From contig JACKDF010000002.1 of the NCBI GenBank assembly GCA_020633655.1, positions 509,179 through 573,178 on the forward strand: a stretch of DNA of 64,000 nucleotides, in the 5' to 3' direction. The position numbers and the translations under genes were made by a program. A model generated the notes under the pieces. It did no database searches, was not told the origin of the DNA, and saw nothing but the letters and a program-made list of their open reading frames with translations. Every line of letters starts with the position of its first letter. Positions within the stretch are counted from its first letter, which is position 1. This DNA is from Deferribacteres bacterium (lineage in GTDB: Bacteria; Zhuqueibacterota; Zhuqueibacteria; Zhuqueibacterales; Geothermadaptataceae). This document shows, one piece after another, positions 17,155 through 25,844 of the stretch.

Positions 17155-18180
17155 CTAATATATATAGAGCAGGCCACTATCACTCACCGCACTCACTTTT
17201 TTACCACTTTGTGAGGGTGTTAGATCAATTTTTGAATCGATGCGATAGAGCCCCGGATTAAGTAAATTCCCAGGAATATTTATACTGACGGGAGCTTTAA
17301 TGTTTTCGTCCATCACAATGTGTCCGAGGAGTTTTTCTCCATAACGGCTGCCGAGAGATCGTGCATAAATCATCGTTTCTTCATGAGCCCCATCGCTGCA
17401 CTGCCTGTCCATCTCATCACTTAATTCGAGCTGCAAATTTATCTGGAACGGCTGATCTTTGGCGACGCTTATTTTTTGTGGCGTTTGTTGCATACTTATC
17501 TGTGCCGTCGGTTCTACTATAGCTTCTGCAGTAGCAGATGGTGCTGCTGTCAATTCTGGCTCGTTCACAGCAGCTACGACATTCTTTTCAGAAGCGATGG
17601 GCGGCTCTGAATCGGCCTGCACGGTATCCGTTGGGGCCACAGGTTGGAATTTCTTGAGAAAATTGAGCATTTCAACGGGTTCATGCAGGAGAAATTTTTG
17701 GACATTCTGCGTCCCGACATGCTCAATTCTCCCCGGAATTGCCCCCTCCTGAAAATAAAGTTCAATGCGAAATTTTGATGTTGATGAAGTCACGGGATGT
17801 TCTTCTGTATCCATTTCTTTGGCTTGAAGCTTTTCTTCCAGCTCCACCAATAATTTCTCAAGGCCGCACTTTTCATCACCAAGCTTTTTTTCTTGCTGTT
17901 TTAGATGCGTGAGTTGTTTATTCAGCTTCAATTTATCATTACTCAGCGTTTCAATTTGCTTTCTGGAATCACTCTCCTGTTTTTTTAGAACACTGACTTC
18001 TTTTTGAAGAACAGATATTTCATCCGCCGCTTCCCTCGCATCGATGAGTTGTTTCTCCAGCTGTTTAATTTTTGCCTGTGCTGTAAGCAGTGCTTGTTTC
18101 ATCCCATCCGGTGGACGTGTTTCAGGCGGGTGATGGTCAGCACGTTTTTTATTGCTATTTGATTTGTTTTCTGCACTCAT
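17155..18180 (-). CDS. Coiled-coil protein with C-terminal beta-rich domain, unknown function
   Basis: The start is at ATG 18178-18180, behind GCAGGAG, not at the longer in-frame ATG. About 341 residues. After a polar head there is a long predicted coiled coil (residues 25-125, rich in K/Q/E/L heptads). A small domain follows, FRIELYFQEGAIPGRIEHVG to EMLNFLKKF, then an Ala/Pro/Glu-rich linker. The C-terminal domain (about residues 245-341) contains QINLQLELSD, GEKLLGHIV, INIPGNLLNPGLYRID and a final LLYIY. That order (strand, G-K-L stem, I-IP-L-PG-YR, aromatic end) parallels the smaller protein encoded next at 18320, suggesting a shared fold. No signal peptide. I do not recognise the family. 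Confidence 0.75.
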   Translation of the reverse strand: MSAENKSNSNKKRADHHPPETRPPDGMKQALLTAQAKIKQLEKQLIDAREAADEISVLQKEVSVLKKQESDSRKQIETLSNDKLKLNKQLTHLKQQEKKLGDEKCGLEKLLVELEEKLQAKEMDTEEHPVTSSTSKFRIELYFQEGAIPGRIEHVGTQNVQKFLLHEPVEMLNFLKKFQPVAPTDTVQADSEPPIASEKNVVAAVNEPELTAAPSATAEAIVEPTAQISMQQTPQKISVAKDQPFQINLQLELSDEMDRQCSDGAHEETMIYARSLGSRYGEKLLGHIVMDENIKAPVSINIPGNLLNPGLYRIDSKIDLTPSQSGKKVSAVSDSGLLYIY

Positions 18181-18319
18181 AAGAATCTCCTGCTTTTTAT
18201 CGCACTTTAAATGGGCTATGGTTGAAAGAAACAACCCCGGGACCGCAGTGCGAAACCCGGGGTTGTATTGTGCGGTGATCAGTGGAAACGACTCATCGCA
18301 CAAAACGAGAATGCTTTTA

Positions 18320-18766
18320 TTATAAGCCAGGACCTACGTCATAGAATTGCATCATAGCGCCTTCACCAAAAGCTGCGATTGGTCCGGGAACGCCAGTTGG
18401 GCCTTCCATGGTGACGAGAACGACCGGTTTATAAGCGCCGGCAGGAACGCGATGGGCAGGGATAGAAATGACGGCATGATATTCGTGCGGTGCGTTTACA
18501 AAACTCACAGTGATTTCATTTTGTGGCAGGTTAAACTCACGACCACCCCATTTTTCCAGAAGTATCGAGAGTTTCCAACGACCGCTAAGCAGATAGTTCA
18601 ATCCGCCGAGTGTCCGCCAGCGGAAATGACAATGCCATTGTTGATCAGTGCGGATAATTGTTTCGGAGGATACTTCTCCGGGAGGGGTAACTTCGTGGGT
18701 CGTAAACATTGCGTTGCCGAGGATTGAGAAATTATCCAGGGTCTCTTCGAATTTGAGTTGTGGCAT
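18320..18766 (-). CDS. Small beta-rich protein divergent from a SARP regulator, unknown function
   Basis: The start is at ATG 18764-18766, following AAAAAGGAGTAATATC; a longer in-frame form exists but has no signal for initiation. The 148-residue protein has no signal peptide. It contains WHCHFRWRTLGGLNYLLSG, WKLSILLEKWG, the segment ISIPAHRVPAGAYKPVVLVTM and a tail MMQFYDVGPGL. Alternating hydrophobic strands suggest a beta sandwich. It lies 140 bp upstream of the coiled-coil gene on the same strand and opposite the SARP regulator. The I-IPA--PAG-YK stretch matches the pattern in the coiled-coil protein. The family was not recognised. Confidence 0.78.
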   Translation of the reverse strand: MPQLKFEETLDNFSILGNAMFTTHEVTPPGEVSSETIIRTDQQWHCHFRWRTLGGLNYLLSGRWKLSILLEKWGGREFNLPQNEITVSFVNAPHEYHAVISIPAHRVPAGAYKPVVLVTMEGPTGVPGPIAAFGEGAMMQFYDVGPGL

Positions 18767-19182
18767 GATATTACTCCTTTTTGTTTTGTTCCTTTCAATT
18801 TTGTCCGGGATTCTTTTTCTAATTTTGCTGACTCGAACAAAATCAAAAGCGATATGAAATTGATTGCTTGCAAAACTCGGGAGTAATTTAATCCACGGAA
18901 TTAATTCCGTCTTAATTCCCACTTAAAATTCGATTAAATTATTTTTTTTACAATTTTTTTTAATTTTAAAACTGCTTCGCCAGATTACGATAATTGTCCA
19001 GTCTGTATGAAAACGAAAGATTCAACAGGTCGCTGAGCTTAACGAATATTAACTGTTGCAAAATTTTTATGTAAATAATTTTTACCAATCCATCAATAAT
19101 TGATTAGAGTATAAAAGCCTTCGGGTGACTCCTGGAACTACGAAGAAAATGCTAGAGTGGACACCGGAAGGCTTACTCTTCA
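18767..19182. promoter_or_regulatory. Divergent control region with a perfect 14-bp palindrome
   Basis: This 416-bp AT-rich gap separates the minus-strand pair (17155, 18320) from the plus-strand SARP gene. A perfect palindrome CGGAATTAATTCCG lies at 18896-18909, with a further TTAATTCCC half-copy at 18912-18920. A site of this kind could be the binding site of the adjacent regulator or another dimeric factor. SARP proteins usually bind direct repeats, so the link to this regulator is uncertain. Nothing else was recognised. Confidence 0.4.
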
Positions 19183-20622
19183 TTGAACGATGTATTAATT
19201 CTCACCGATCAAATTATGCGACCTACCAGAATAGTGCTCATCGATATGTCCGGGGCTGGAAATTCACTTTTTCCCACGGGGCAACTGAAAAATTGCGTAT
19301 TTACCCAAGCCACTTCGCGCGAATCCGAGGTGCTTTTGCACCTGCTCACGCATGACATGGTAATTATTGTGGATTCTGATTTTTCCCAGGACCTGCTTGC
19401 ATTAGTTCAACTCATTCATGCCACAACACCACGTAAACCCATCGTTGCTATAACCAGCGAGCCGAACTCACAGCAAGTGGTTGCCGCCTATCGCGCTGGT
19501 TTGTCGGATTATTGTTTCTTGCCTCTTGAGCAGAATAAGTTATGTGATTTATTGCAATCATTTTGTGAAAAGAGGAGATTCTTCAATAAAATTCTTCAAA
19601 ATATCAGCTCGACAATTGCTTCCGGGAAGTTGCTTCCTGCCTGGATTATCCATCTTTCCCGCTGTACGATACTGCGTTTTCGAAAATTCCAACGCGCATG
19701 TCGCCGCGTCAGGAAAGAAGGTCCCTGGCACGGAGTTTTTAATCGAATTTGGAAAAATCGACTTCAGGAGCAGCCTGGGACAACATCACAGTTCAAAATG
19801 AATCAAAAACCTGAATTTACACCTGATATTGTCGTTTCTCTCTCAGGAGGAAATGGCTATCCCGAGCTTAATATTTCCAGCCTGGGTAAATTGCAGGTGC
19901 AGTTTCAGAATAAAAAAATTGATCGATGGCCAAGCAAAAAAGGACGTGGCATATTTGCGTATATTGCCACATCTGGTCGCAAGATTTACCGCGACGTGCT
20001 GATGGAAAATTTCTGGCCGGAAACGGCAGCGGAATCGGCACGCAACAGTTTACATGTTGCTCTTCATGGCTTGCGTCGCACATTCAGTCGAATTGACGGG
20101 AGGCGGGACTGCATTCTTTATAGGGATGAGTGCTATTACCTTAATCCCGATCTCAACTATTTTTGCGATACGCATGCATTTCGTCAACTTTACAATGAAG
20201 CGCGTACGCTGGAAAACCGACAGGATATTGAGGCCGCAATTGTGAAATATCGTGCAGCTGTTGAGCTTTATCGTGGTGATTTCATGGAAGAAGATTTATA
20301 CGAGGAATGGCCGACCCTGGAGCGTGAAAATTTGCGGGAAAAATATTTCACCATTCTTGAAGTTTTGAGTTCGCAATTTATGAAAACAAAAAATTATTCT
20401 GAAGCCGGACGCATGTGTGAACAAATCCTGTCCAGCGACAGCTGCCGTGAAGATGTGCACCGTAAACTCATGCTGTGCCATTATTTCAGCGGACAGCGTG
20501 ACAAAGCATTGCGGCAGTTCCAACAGTGTCAAAGATCCATGTACGAAGATCTCGGTGTTCCCCCAAGCAGAGCTACTGTTGATCTGAAAGAGAAAATTCA
20601 GGCAGAACTGTTCTTCATTTAA
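19183..20622 (+). CDS. SARP-type transcriptional activator: receiver-like + winged helix + BTAD
   Basis: The 479-residue protein has three parts. Residues about 15-135 look like a degenerate response-regulator receiver (MVIIVDSDF, KPIVAITSEP, AAYRAGLSDYCFLPLE). Residues about 235-320 are an OmpR-like winged helix of the SARP kind (GRGIFAYIATSGRKIYRDVLMENFWPE, then ARNSLHVALHGLRRTF). The rest is the bacterial transcriptional activator domain, with FRQLYNEARTLE, YRGDFMEEDLYEEWPTLERENLREKYFTIL and a final ALRQFQQCQRSMYEDLGVPPS. It probably activates nearby genes, including the divergent pair. The start codon lacks a clear ribosome-binding site; Met12 is an alternative. Confidence 0.88.
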   Translation: MNDVLILTDQIMRPTRIVLIDMSGAGNSLFPTGQLKNCVFTQATSRESEVLLHLLTHDMVIIVDSDFSQDLLALVQLIHATTPRKPIVAITSEPNSQQVVAAYRAGLSDYCFLPLEQNKLCDLLQSFCEKRRFFNKILQNISSTIASGKLLPAWIIHLSRCTILRFRKFQRACRRVRKEGPWHGVFNRIWKNRLQEQPGTTSQFKMNQKPEFTPDIVVSLSGGNGYPELNISSLGKLQVQFQNKKIDRWPSKKGRGIFAYIATSGRKIYRDVLMENFWPETAAESARNSLHVALHGLRRTFSRIDGRRDCILYRDECYYLNPDLNYFCDTHAFRQLYNEARTLENRQDIEAAIVKYRAAVELYRGDFMEEDLYEEWPTLERENLREKYFTILEVLSSQFMKTKNYSEAGRMCEQILSSDSCREDVHRKLMLCHYFSGQRDKALRQFQQCQRSMYEDLGVPPSRATVDLKEKIQAELFFI

Positions 20623-20642
20623 TCTCTTCCTCCTCTCATCCA

Positions 20643-20720
20643 AAGTGCGACGCACTTACCATTTTTTGCTAATGAGCAATTCGAAAGCGCCTGGCATAAT
20701 ATACACAAAGTGTGTCGCAC
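20643..20720. repeat. Paired palindromes, REPIN-like, 65 bp centre to centre
   Basis: Copy one spans 20643-20657 (AAGTGCG-A-CGCACTT, perfect 7-bp arms, centre 20650). Copy two is 20710-20720 (GTGTG-T-CGCAC, one change, centre 20715). The pair begins 20 bp after the SARP stop codon, in the 365-bp gap before the Yip1 gene. The rest of that gap (20721-20987) is AT-rich and ends in a GGAGGAAAATT box for the Yip1 start. Confidence 0.82.
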
Positions 20721-20987
20721 GTTCATTTTTTCGTTCCCATGAAGTTTTTAAAGTGAGATCTTCTCAACTCCTGATCTCATCCCATTAACATTTTTACATC
20801 ACGAATTTATTGGGTTTTTAATGTGTTTTATACAGAAATAATGTTAAAAAAAGTTGATATTGCATTAATAATCAGTAAATTGTTCAGCTTCGAATCTTAA
20901 GAAATGAATAAGCAAATTTTTCATGTGTATATGAATTAACTTTTTCAAATATTTAAGATTACGCTTAATTTTATACGGAGGAAAATT

Positions 20988-21686
20988 ATGTCAGAAGAAC
21001 AAGCTGTTGCAGTAGATGAAACATCCGATTTGAGTTTTATGGGAAAATTCATGGGTGTTATTACTTCACCATACAATACGTTTCTCGAAATTTGTAAAAA
21101 ACCAACCTGGTTAATTCCCATGCTTATTTCTATTGTCGTTTCGGTCGGTGTTACCTACCAGGCATTACCGATGATCATCGAAATGTCCGTCGAACAAATG
21201 CAAACACAAAATCCAAACATGGGCGATGCACAAATCGAACAGGCTGTAAGTGTTATGAGTAAAACCATTCCATTTGCTCCAATCGTCACTGTGCCACTCA
21301 TGACTTTGATTACAGCTGGTCTCATGATGCTTATTGGAACAGCATTTATGGGTGGTAAAGCGACGTTTAAAACGTTGTTTTCTGTTGTTGCTTGGGGTGC
21401 ACCAGTCACAGTGATTATCGCGGTTATCCAAATGGTGTTGCGCATGGCAACCGGAACTATGGATAGCGCGACCAGTTTGCTATTTCTGGCGCCAGATGCA
21501 GCACGGGATTCTGTGACATACTTCCTGTTATCCCAGGTCGATCTTCTAACGATTTGGGCGATCGCCATCGCCGGTTTTGGGTTTGCTGCTGCTTATAAAT
21601 TCGAAGCCAAACGGGGTCTCATTGTCGCATTTGTAACCTGGATAGTTGTGGTTGCAATCATTGCAGGTTTCAAAATCGTTTTCTAA
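20988..21686 (+). CDS. Yip1 family membrane protein
   Basis: The 232-residue protein has an acidic head (EEQAVAVDETSD), then FMGVITSPYNTFLEICKKPTWLIPMLISIVVSV, the usual entrance to the Yip1 domain, and about five membrane helices. Bacterial Yip1-domain proteins are inner-membrane proteins of unknown biochemical role. It is 77 bp ahead of the MacA-like gene on the same strand, so it may be part of the same export unit. A strong GGAGG box supports the ATG. Confidence 0.85.
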   Translation: MSEEQAVAVDETSDLSFMGKFMGVITSPYNTFLEICKKPTWLIPMLISIVVSVGVTYQALPMIIEMSVEQMQTQNPNMGDAQIEQAVSVMSKTIPFAPIVTVPLMTLITAGLMMLIGTAFMGGKATFKTLFSVVAWGAPVTVIIAVIQMVLRMATGTMDSATSLLFLAPDAARDSVTYFLLSQVDLLTIWAIAIAGFGFAAAYKFEAKRGLIVAFVTWIVVVAIIAGFKIVF

Positions 21687-21763
21687 TTCTAAAATAAATG
21701 CGCGAAGTCCTTAATCCAGCTTCGCGCAAATGATTTCCAAAAACTGTAACCCCCAAAAAAATC

Positions 21764-23011
21764 ATGAACAAAAAAACAATTTGGATCATCGTCGCTGTTG
21801 TGGTAGTGATTGGGCTAATCGTCCTGAATATCGTTTTAACAAAGAACAAAGGCACACCAGTCGATGTGGTCAAGCTCGATACTCGCGAGTTGAAGTCCAT
21901 CGTTTCGGCTTCCGGCAAAATTCAACCAAAAATTTCAGTTGATATCAGTGCAACGACACCTGGCAAAGTTACAAAAGTCGCAGTTGAAGAAGGCGACTAT
22001 GCGGAAAAGGGCCAGTTCCTGCTGCAAATCGATCCTACAACAGCAGTATCACAAGTCGAACAGACCCGCGCGAGTATCAGTGCTGCCAGGGCGAATTTTG
22101 AATTGTCAGAAGCAAACCTTGAACAAGCACAAATCGATTATGAGCGGCTTGAGAAGTTATTTGATAAAAAATTGGCATCGCCCGACGAAGTACAAAGGAG
22201 TCGTACAGAAGTGCATGTACGCAAAGCTTCCGTAAACGCCGCAAAAGAGGAAATCGCCCGCTTAAAAGCAGCTCTCGCTACTGCAGAACATCAACTCAGT
22301 CAGGTGAATATTCATTCCGATATCGCTGGTATCGTAACCAAACGGAATATTGAAGAAGGTGAAAATGTATTTGTTGGGGCCTTCAATAATCCGGCAACTG
22401 TCCTGCTCACCATTGCCGACCTTTCGGTCATAGAAGCATTAGTGGAAGTCGATGAAACAGACATTATCGATGTGAAGGTGGGTCAACCAGCAGACATTTC
22501 AGTTGATGCGTATCCGGATAGTACTTTTGCTGGTTACGTCACAGAAGTTGGACACAGCCCAATCCTTGGCACCTCAGGTCAGCAGCAGGCTACCAGTTTC
22601 GAAGTTATCATTCAGCTTGCGGAAGATATACCAAATGTCCGATCTGGGCTATCGTGCAAAGCTGAAATCCGAACCGGTTATCGTGAAAATGTACTTGCTG
22701 TACCTATCCAGGCGCTTACACTTCGTGATGACCAGAGCCTGAAACCGAAAAAGAAAAAATACGGAAATAAAAAGGCAGAAACTGATTCGCTTAAGAATGA
22801 AAAAGAGAACAAGCCTTATCAGGGTGTATTTGTGGCGAATGACGATAAAGTTATGTTCAAAGCAGTGGAGACGGGTATTGCCGGTGATCGTTATTTTGAA
22901 GTCGTTTCCGGTCTCGCGGAAGGTGATATGGTCGTGACAGGTCCCTTCAGCGCTCTGCGCAAGCTAACCAACGAAGAAGCAGTAAAAACCACAGTGAAGG
23001 AAATCGAGTAA
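21764..23011 (+). CDS. Periplasmic adaptor (MacA/HlyD-type) of an efflux system
   Basis: The 415-residue protein has an N-terminal membrane anchor (residues 5-27), then the lipoyl half (GKVTKVAVEEGDYAEKGQFLLQIDP), a helical hairpin of about 100 residues, the second lipoyl half (HSDIAGIVTKRNIEEGENV) and beta-barrel and membrane-proximal domains (LSVIEALVEVDETDIIDVKVGQ). A Lys-rich stretch (KPKKKKYGNKKAE) interrupts the membrane-proximal region near residue 325. MacA proteins bridge an inner-membrane permease to an outer-membrane channel. The gene is 3 bp before the first permease gene. Confidence 0.92.
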   Translation: MNKKTIWIIVAVVVVIGLIVLNIVLTKNKGTPVDVVKLDTRELKSIVSASGKIQPKISVDISATTPGKVTKVAVEEGDYAEKGQFLLQIDPTTAVSQVEQTRASISAARANFELSEANLEQAQIDYERLEKLFDKKLASPDEVQRSRTEVHVRKASVNAAKEEIARLKAALATAEHQLSQVNIHSDIAGIVTKRNIEEGENVFVGAFNNPATVLLTIADLSVIEALVEVDETDIIDVKVGQPADISVDAYPDSTFAGYVTEVGHSPILGTSGQQQATSFEVIIQLAEDIPNVRSGLSCKAEIRTGYRENVLAVPIQALTLRDDQSLKPKKKKYGNKKAETDSLKNEKENKPYQGVFVANDDKVMFKAVETGIAGDRYFEVVSGLAEGDMVVTGPFSALRKLTNEEAVKTTVKEIE

Positions 23012-23014
23012 AGA

Positions 23015-24241
23015 ATGCAATTCTTTTTCGAAAATTTGCGATTGGCATTTGACGCACTCGTTGCTAATAAACTGCGTTCATTTCTTACAATCCTTTGCGT
23101 GGTGATTTCGATTATGTCGATTATTGCTGTTGTGTCAATTGTACAGGGAATGGATCAGTTCGTGAAAACCAAGATCGCTCAGCAAGGCAGCAATGTTTTT
23201 ACAGTACAAAAATACGATGGCTTTCTTGTACTCACCGATTTTGATGCTTTTTTGAAAGCACTGAAAAATCCAGACATCACCCTTGAGGACCTCGAGCTGT
23301 TGCGCAAGGAAATTCCCCTTGCTGAATTTGTTGATGCTTCGATCAACCGCAGAGACCGGCTTACAGCTGCAACTCGCCTGGTTGAAAATGTTGGTATACG
23401 TGGCCGCACTGAGGAATACCCGGCCATCGGGGATTTCCCCCTTGCTTATGGACGACATTTGTCCAGGATTGACGTGCTGCAACGGCGGAATAACTGTGTT
23501 ATTGGATGGGAGATCGCAGAAACGCTCTTTCCGTACACGACTGCACTTGGAAAAACGGTGAAAATCGGTGCGAAGCATTTCAATGTAGTTGGCGTTTGTG
23601 AGAAAAAAGGCAATATTCTTGGCAACAATCAGAACCTTTTTGCATTCATTCCTGTGACGACATTTCTCAAGCAATATGGCTCACGGCAATCTTTGGAAAT
23701 TCAAATACGGACAGAGGATATGGAGAGCTTCGCGGAGGCGATGCAGCAGACACGCACCGCCCTGCGGGTTGACCGCGGATTGAAACCTTCATTAGATGAT
23801 AATTTTCACATTGACACGTCCGAACAACTTGTGTCGATTTGGGAAGCTATTTCTGTTGGCATATTCGGGACGCTAATTGGCGTGGTGAGTATTACTCTCG
23901 TTGTTGGTGGAATTATAATTATGAACGTAATGCTTGTCGCCGTTACCGAGCGTACACGGGAAATTGGTATTCGCAAATCTGTCGGTGCCAGACGTGGACA
24001 TATCGTTTTTCAGTTTTTACTGGAAGCGCTCATACTCACCGGTATTGGCGGAGCAGTCGGGATCTTACTTGGATTCACCATCGCCTCAATCGTTGCGGCC
24101 TTAACTCCATTACCCTATTACATTTCCGCGGTACCGATTGTTACTGCACTTATAATTTCTTTTGGTGTTGGTGTGTTTTTTGGCGTTTATCCGGCGCAGA
24201 AAGCCTCACGCCTTGATCCGGTTGTTGCGCTACGGCAGTAA
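23015..24241 (+). CDS. MacB/FtsX-type ABC transporter permease (no ATPase domain)
   Basis: The 408-residue protein begins directly with the MacB periplasmic-core layout: an N-terminal helix (FENLRLAFDALVANKLRSFLTILCVVISIMSIIAVVSIV), a periplasmic domain of about 220 residues and a C-terminal three-helix FtsX bundle starting MNVMLVAVTERTREIGIRKSVGARRGHIVFQFLLEAL. In classical MacB an ATPase domain is fused at the N-terminus; here there is none. It needs a partner ATPase. MacAB-like systems export peptides, lipoproteins or drugs. Confidence 0.92.
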   Translation: MQFFFENLRLAFDALVANKLRSFLTILCVVISIMSIIAVVSIVQGMDQFVKTKIAQQGSNVFTVQKYDGFLVLTDFDAFLKALKNPDITLEDLELLRKEIPLAEFVDASINRRDRLTAATRLVENVGIRGRTEEYPAIGDFPLAYGRHLSRIDVLQRRNNCVIGWEIAETLFPYTTALGKTVKIGAKHFNVVGVCEKKGNILGNNQNLFAFIPVTTFLKQYGSRQSLEIQIRTEDMESFAEAMQQTRTALRVDRGLKPSLDDNFHIDTSEQLVSIWEAISVGIFGTLIGVVSITLVVGGIIIMNVMLVAVTERTREIGIRKSVGARRGHIVFQFLLEALILTGIGGAVGILLGFTIASIVAALTPLPYYISAVPIVTALIISFGVGVFFGVYPAQKASRLDPVVALRQ

Positions 24242-24321
24242 TAAAGTGCATTTGGCTAAATTGCACAAAATGATGAATAAAGATTGTATGTTTTACGAAT
24301 GATACAAAATCGAGAATTGAA

Positions 24322-25590
24322 GTGAATAAACCTTCTTCAACTTACTTAAAGCGTGCGTTGCAATCCAGTGTTTGGGAGCAAATTCTCGAAGCGATACGCG
24401 AAGCGCTGGCCACGATCCGCAATAATAAAATGCGCTCCGGTCTGGTCATCCTCGGTGTGTTGATCGGTGTAACCAGCTTGATGGCTATGGTGGCGACTGT
24501 GGCGGGTCTCAACAGTTTTATCGAAGCCTCTTTTAGCGGTAACGATACACCAATTATAAGTGTTTCACGTATCGATTTCCTTGCCGGTGAGAGCATTGAG
24601 GAATTGAATAAACGTAAACCGTTTACTCTGGATGACGTCGAAGCACTGAAAGAACTACGGCATGTGCGAGGTGTTGAGGTTGAGTATGGTCGAGGTATGG
24701 AGGTGCGGTATCGCGACCACAAAGCACAACTCATTTCTGTTGTGGGATCCAACGTTGATTTGCTTTATGTGCAAAATATTGCCGTGGAAGATGGCCGTTA
24801 TTTTACCGAAAAAGAAATTGAACACCGCAGGCCCTATGCTGTTTTAGGGTACAAAGTTGCGCAGCAATTTTTTAAATTTGAAGATCCCCTCGGCAAACGT
24901 ATTCGGGCAAACGGAAAAGAATTTGAAGTTATTGGTGTTTTTGAGCATCGAAAAACAATTTTCGGTGGGCTGGCAGATAATTTTATCGTCATACCGATGA
25001 CCCGCTACGAACGTGATTTTAAATTTAGAAACGAAGATATCGGAATTAATATCATAATTGATTCAAATGAAAATCTTGACGTCGTAGAACAAAATGTACG
25101 GGCACTCATGCGGATGCGACGCAAAGTGCCTCTCGGAAAACCGGATGATTTTGCTGTCACACGAATTGATGAAATCATAAAATTTACTTCGAGCATCACT
25201 GACCAGGTTGCACTCGTTCTGGTTGTGCTTGCATCGATCGCATTAATGATTGGTGGTATAGGCGTTATGGTGATTATGCTGGTATCAGTAACAGAGCGAA
25301 CCCATGAAATCGGCATCCGCAAAGCTATTGGTGCTTCGCGTGGACAAATAACCTGGCAGTTTCTCATCGAAGCCGCTGTGCTTTCCGGGATTGGCGGAGT
25401 GCTTGGTCTCATACTCGGCGCCTTGCTCGCCTTACTCGTCTCCAGTTTGCTGGGTTTTCCGTTCATTCTTCCTATCGGCTGGGTTATATTCGCCGAAGTA
25501 ATGTCTGTTGGTGTCGGGTTGTTTTTTGGTATATTTCCCGCTCGGAAAGCAGCCCGTCTCGATCCGATTGAAGCTTTGCGATATGAATAA
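24322..25590 (+). CDS. MacB/FtsX-type ABC transporter permease, second subunit
   Basis: The 422-residue protein resembles the previous gene: helix one follows WEQILEAIREALATIRNNKMRSGLVILGVLIGVTSLMAMVATVAGL, then a periplasmic domain, then VMLVSVTERTHEIGIRKAIGASRGQITWQFLIEAAVLSGIGG. The two probably form a heterodimer. It starts with GTG (24322-24324), with a weak Shine-Dalgarno. The 80-bp gap before it holds a short dyad GTGCA/TGCAC (24247-24266). No ATPase is adjacent on either side. Confidence 0.9.
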   Translation: MNKPSSTYLKRALQSSVWEQILEAIREALATIRNNKMRSGLVILGVLIGVTSLMAMVATVAGLNSFIEASFSGNDTPIISVSRIDFLAGESIEELNKRKPFTLDDVEALKELRHVRGVEVEYGRGMEVRYRDHKAQLISVVGSNVDLLYVQNIAVEDGRYFTEKEIEHRRPYAVLGYKVAQQFFKFEDPLGKRIRANGKEFEVIGVFEHRKTIFGGLADNFIVIPMTRYERDFKFRNEDIGINIIIDSNENLDVVEQNVRALMRMRRKVPLGKPDDFAVTRIDEIIKFTSSITDQVALVLVVLASIALMIGGIGVMVIMLVSVTERTHEIGIRKAIGASRGQITWQFLIEAAVLSGIGGVLGLILGALLALLVSSLLGFPFILPIGWVIFAEVMSVGVGLFFGIFPARKAARLDPIEALRYE

Positions 25591-25743
25591 ATTCTGACCA
25601 TTCAACCTGCTTATGCCCTCGCACTTGCGTTCTTCGCCACTCAACGATTATATGGTATATCTTTTGAGTATTTGAACATTTCTCAATAAAATTATGGGAA
25701 TTATCTGATTATTTTTTATCTATTAATAAACGTAAATTATGAA

Positions 25744-25772
25744 AAAGCCAGGTTTTTGAATCCTGGCTTTCC
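25744..25772 (+). terminator. Rho-independent terminator after the efflux operon
   Basis: The stem AAAGCCAGG/CCTGGCTTT with a TTTTTGAAT loop is followed by a CCTTGT stretch, and an A-tract precedes it. The arms are complementary on both strands. It lies about 150 bp after the second permease gene and before a new plus-strand gene, so it probably ends the efflux operon. Confidence 0.7.
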
Positions 25773-25844
25773 TTGTAATTAAGCCAATTGAAATCAACAC
25801 TTATCCGCCAGTTTGCAATTTAAAGCAAAAGGGGTTTTATTTTA

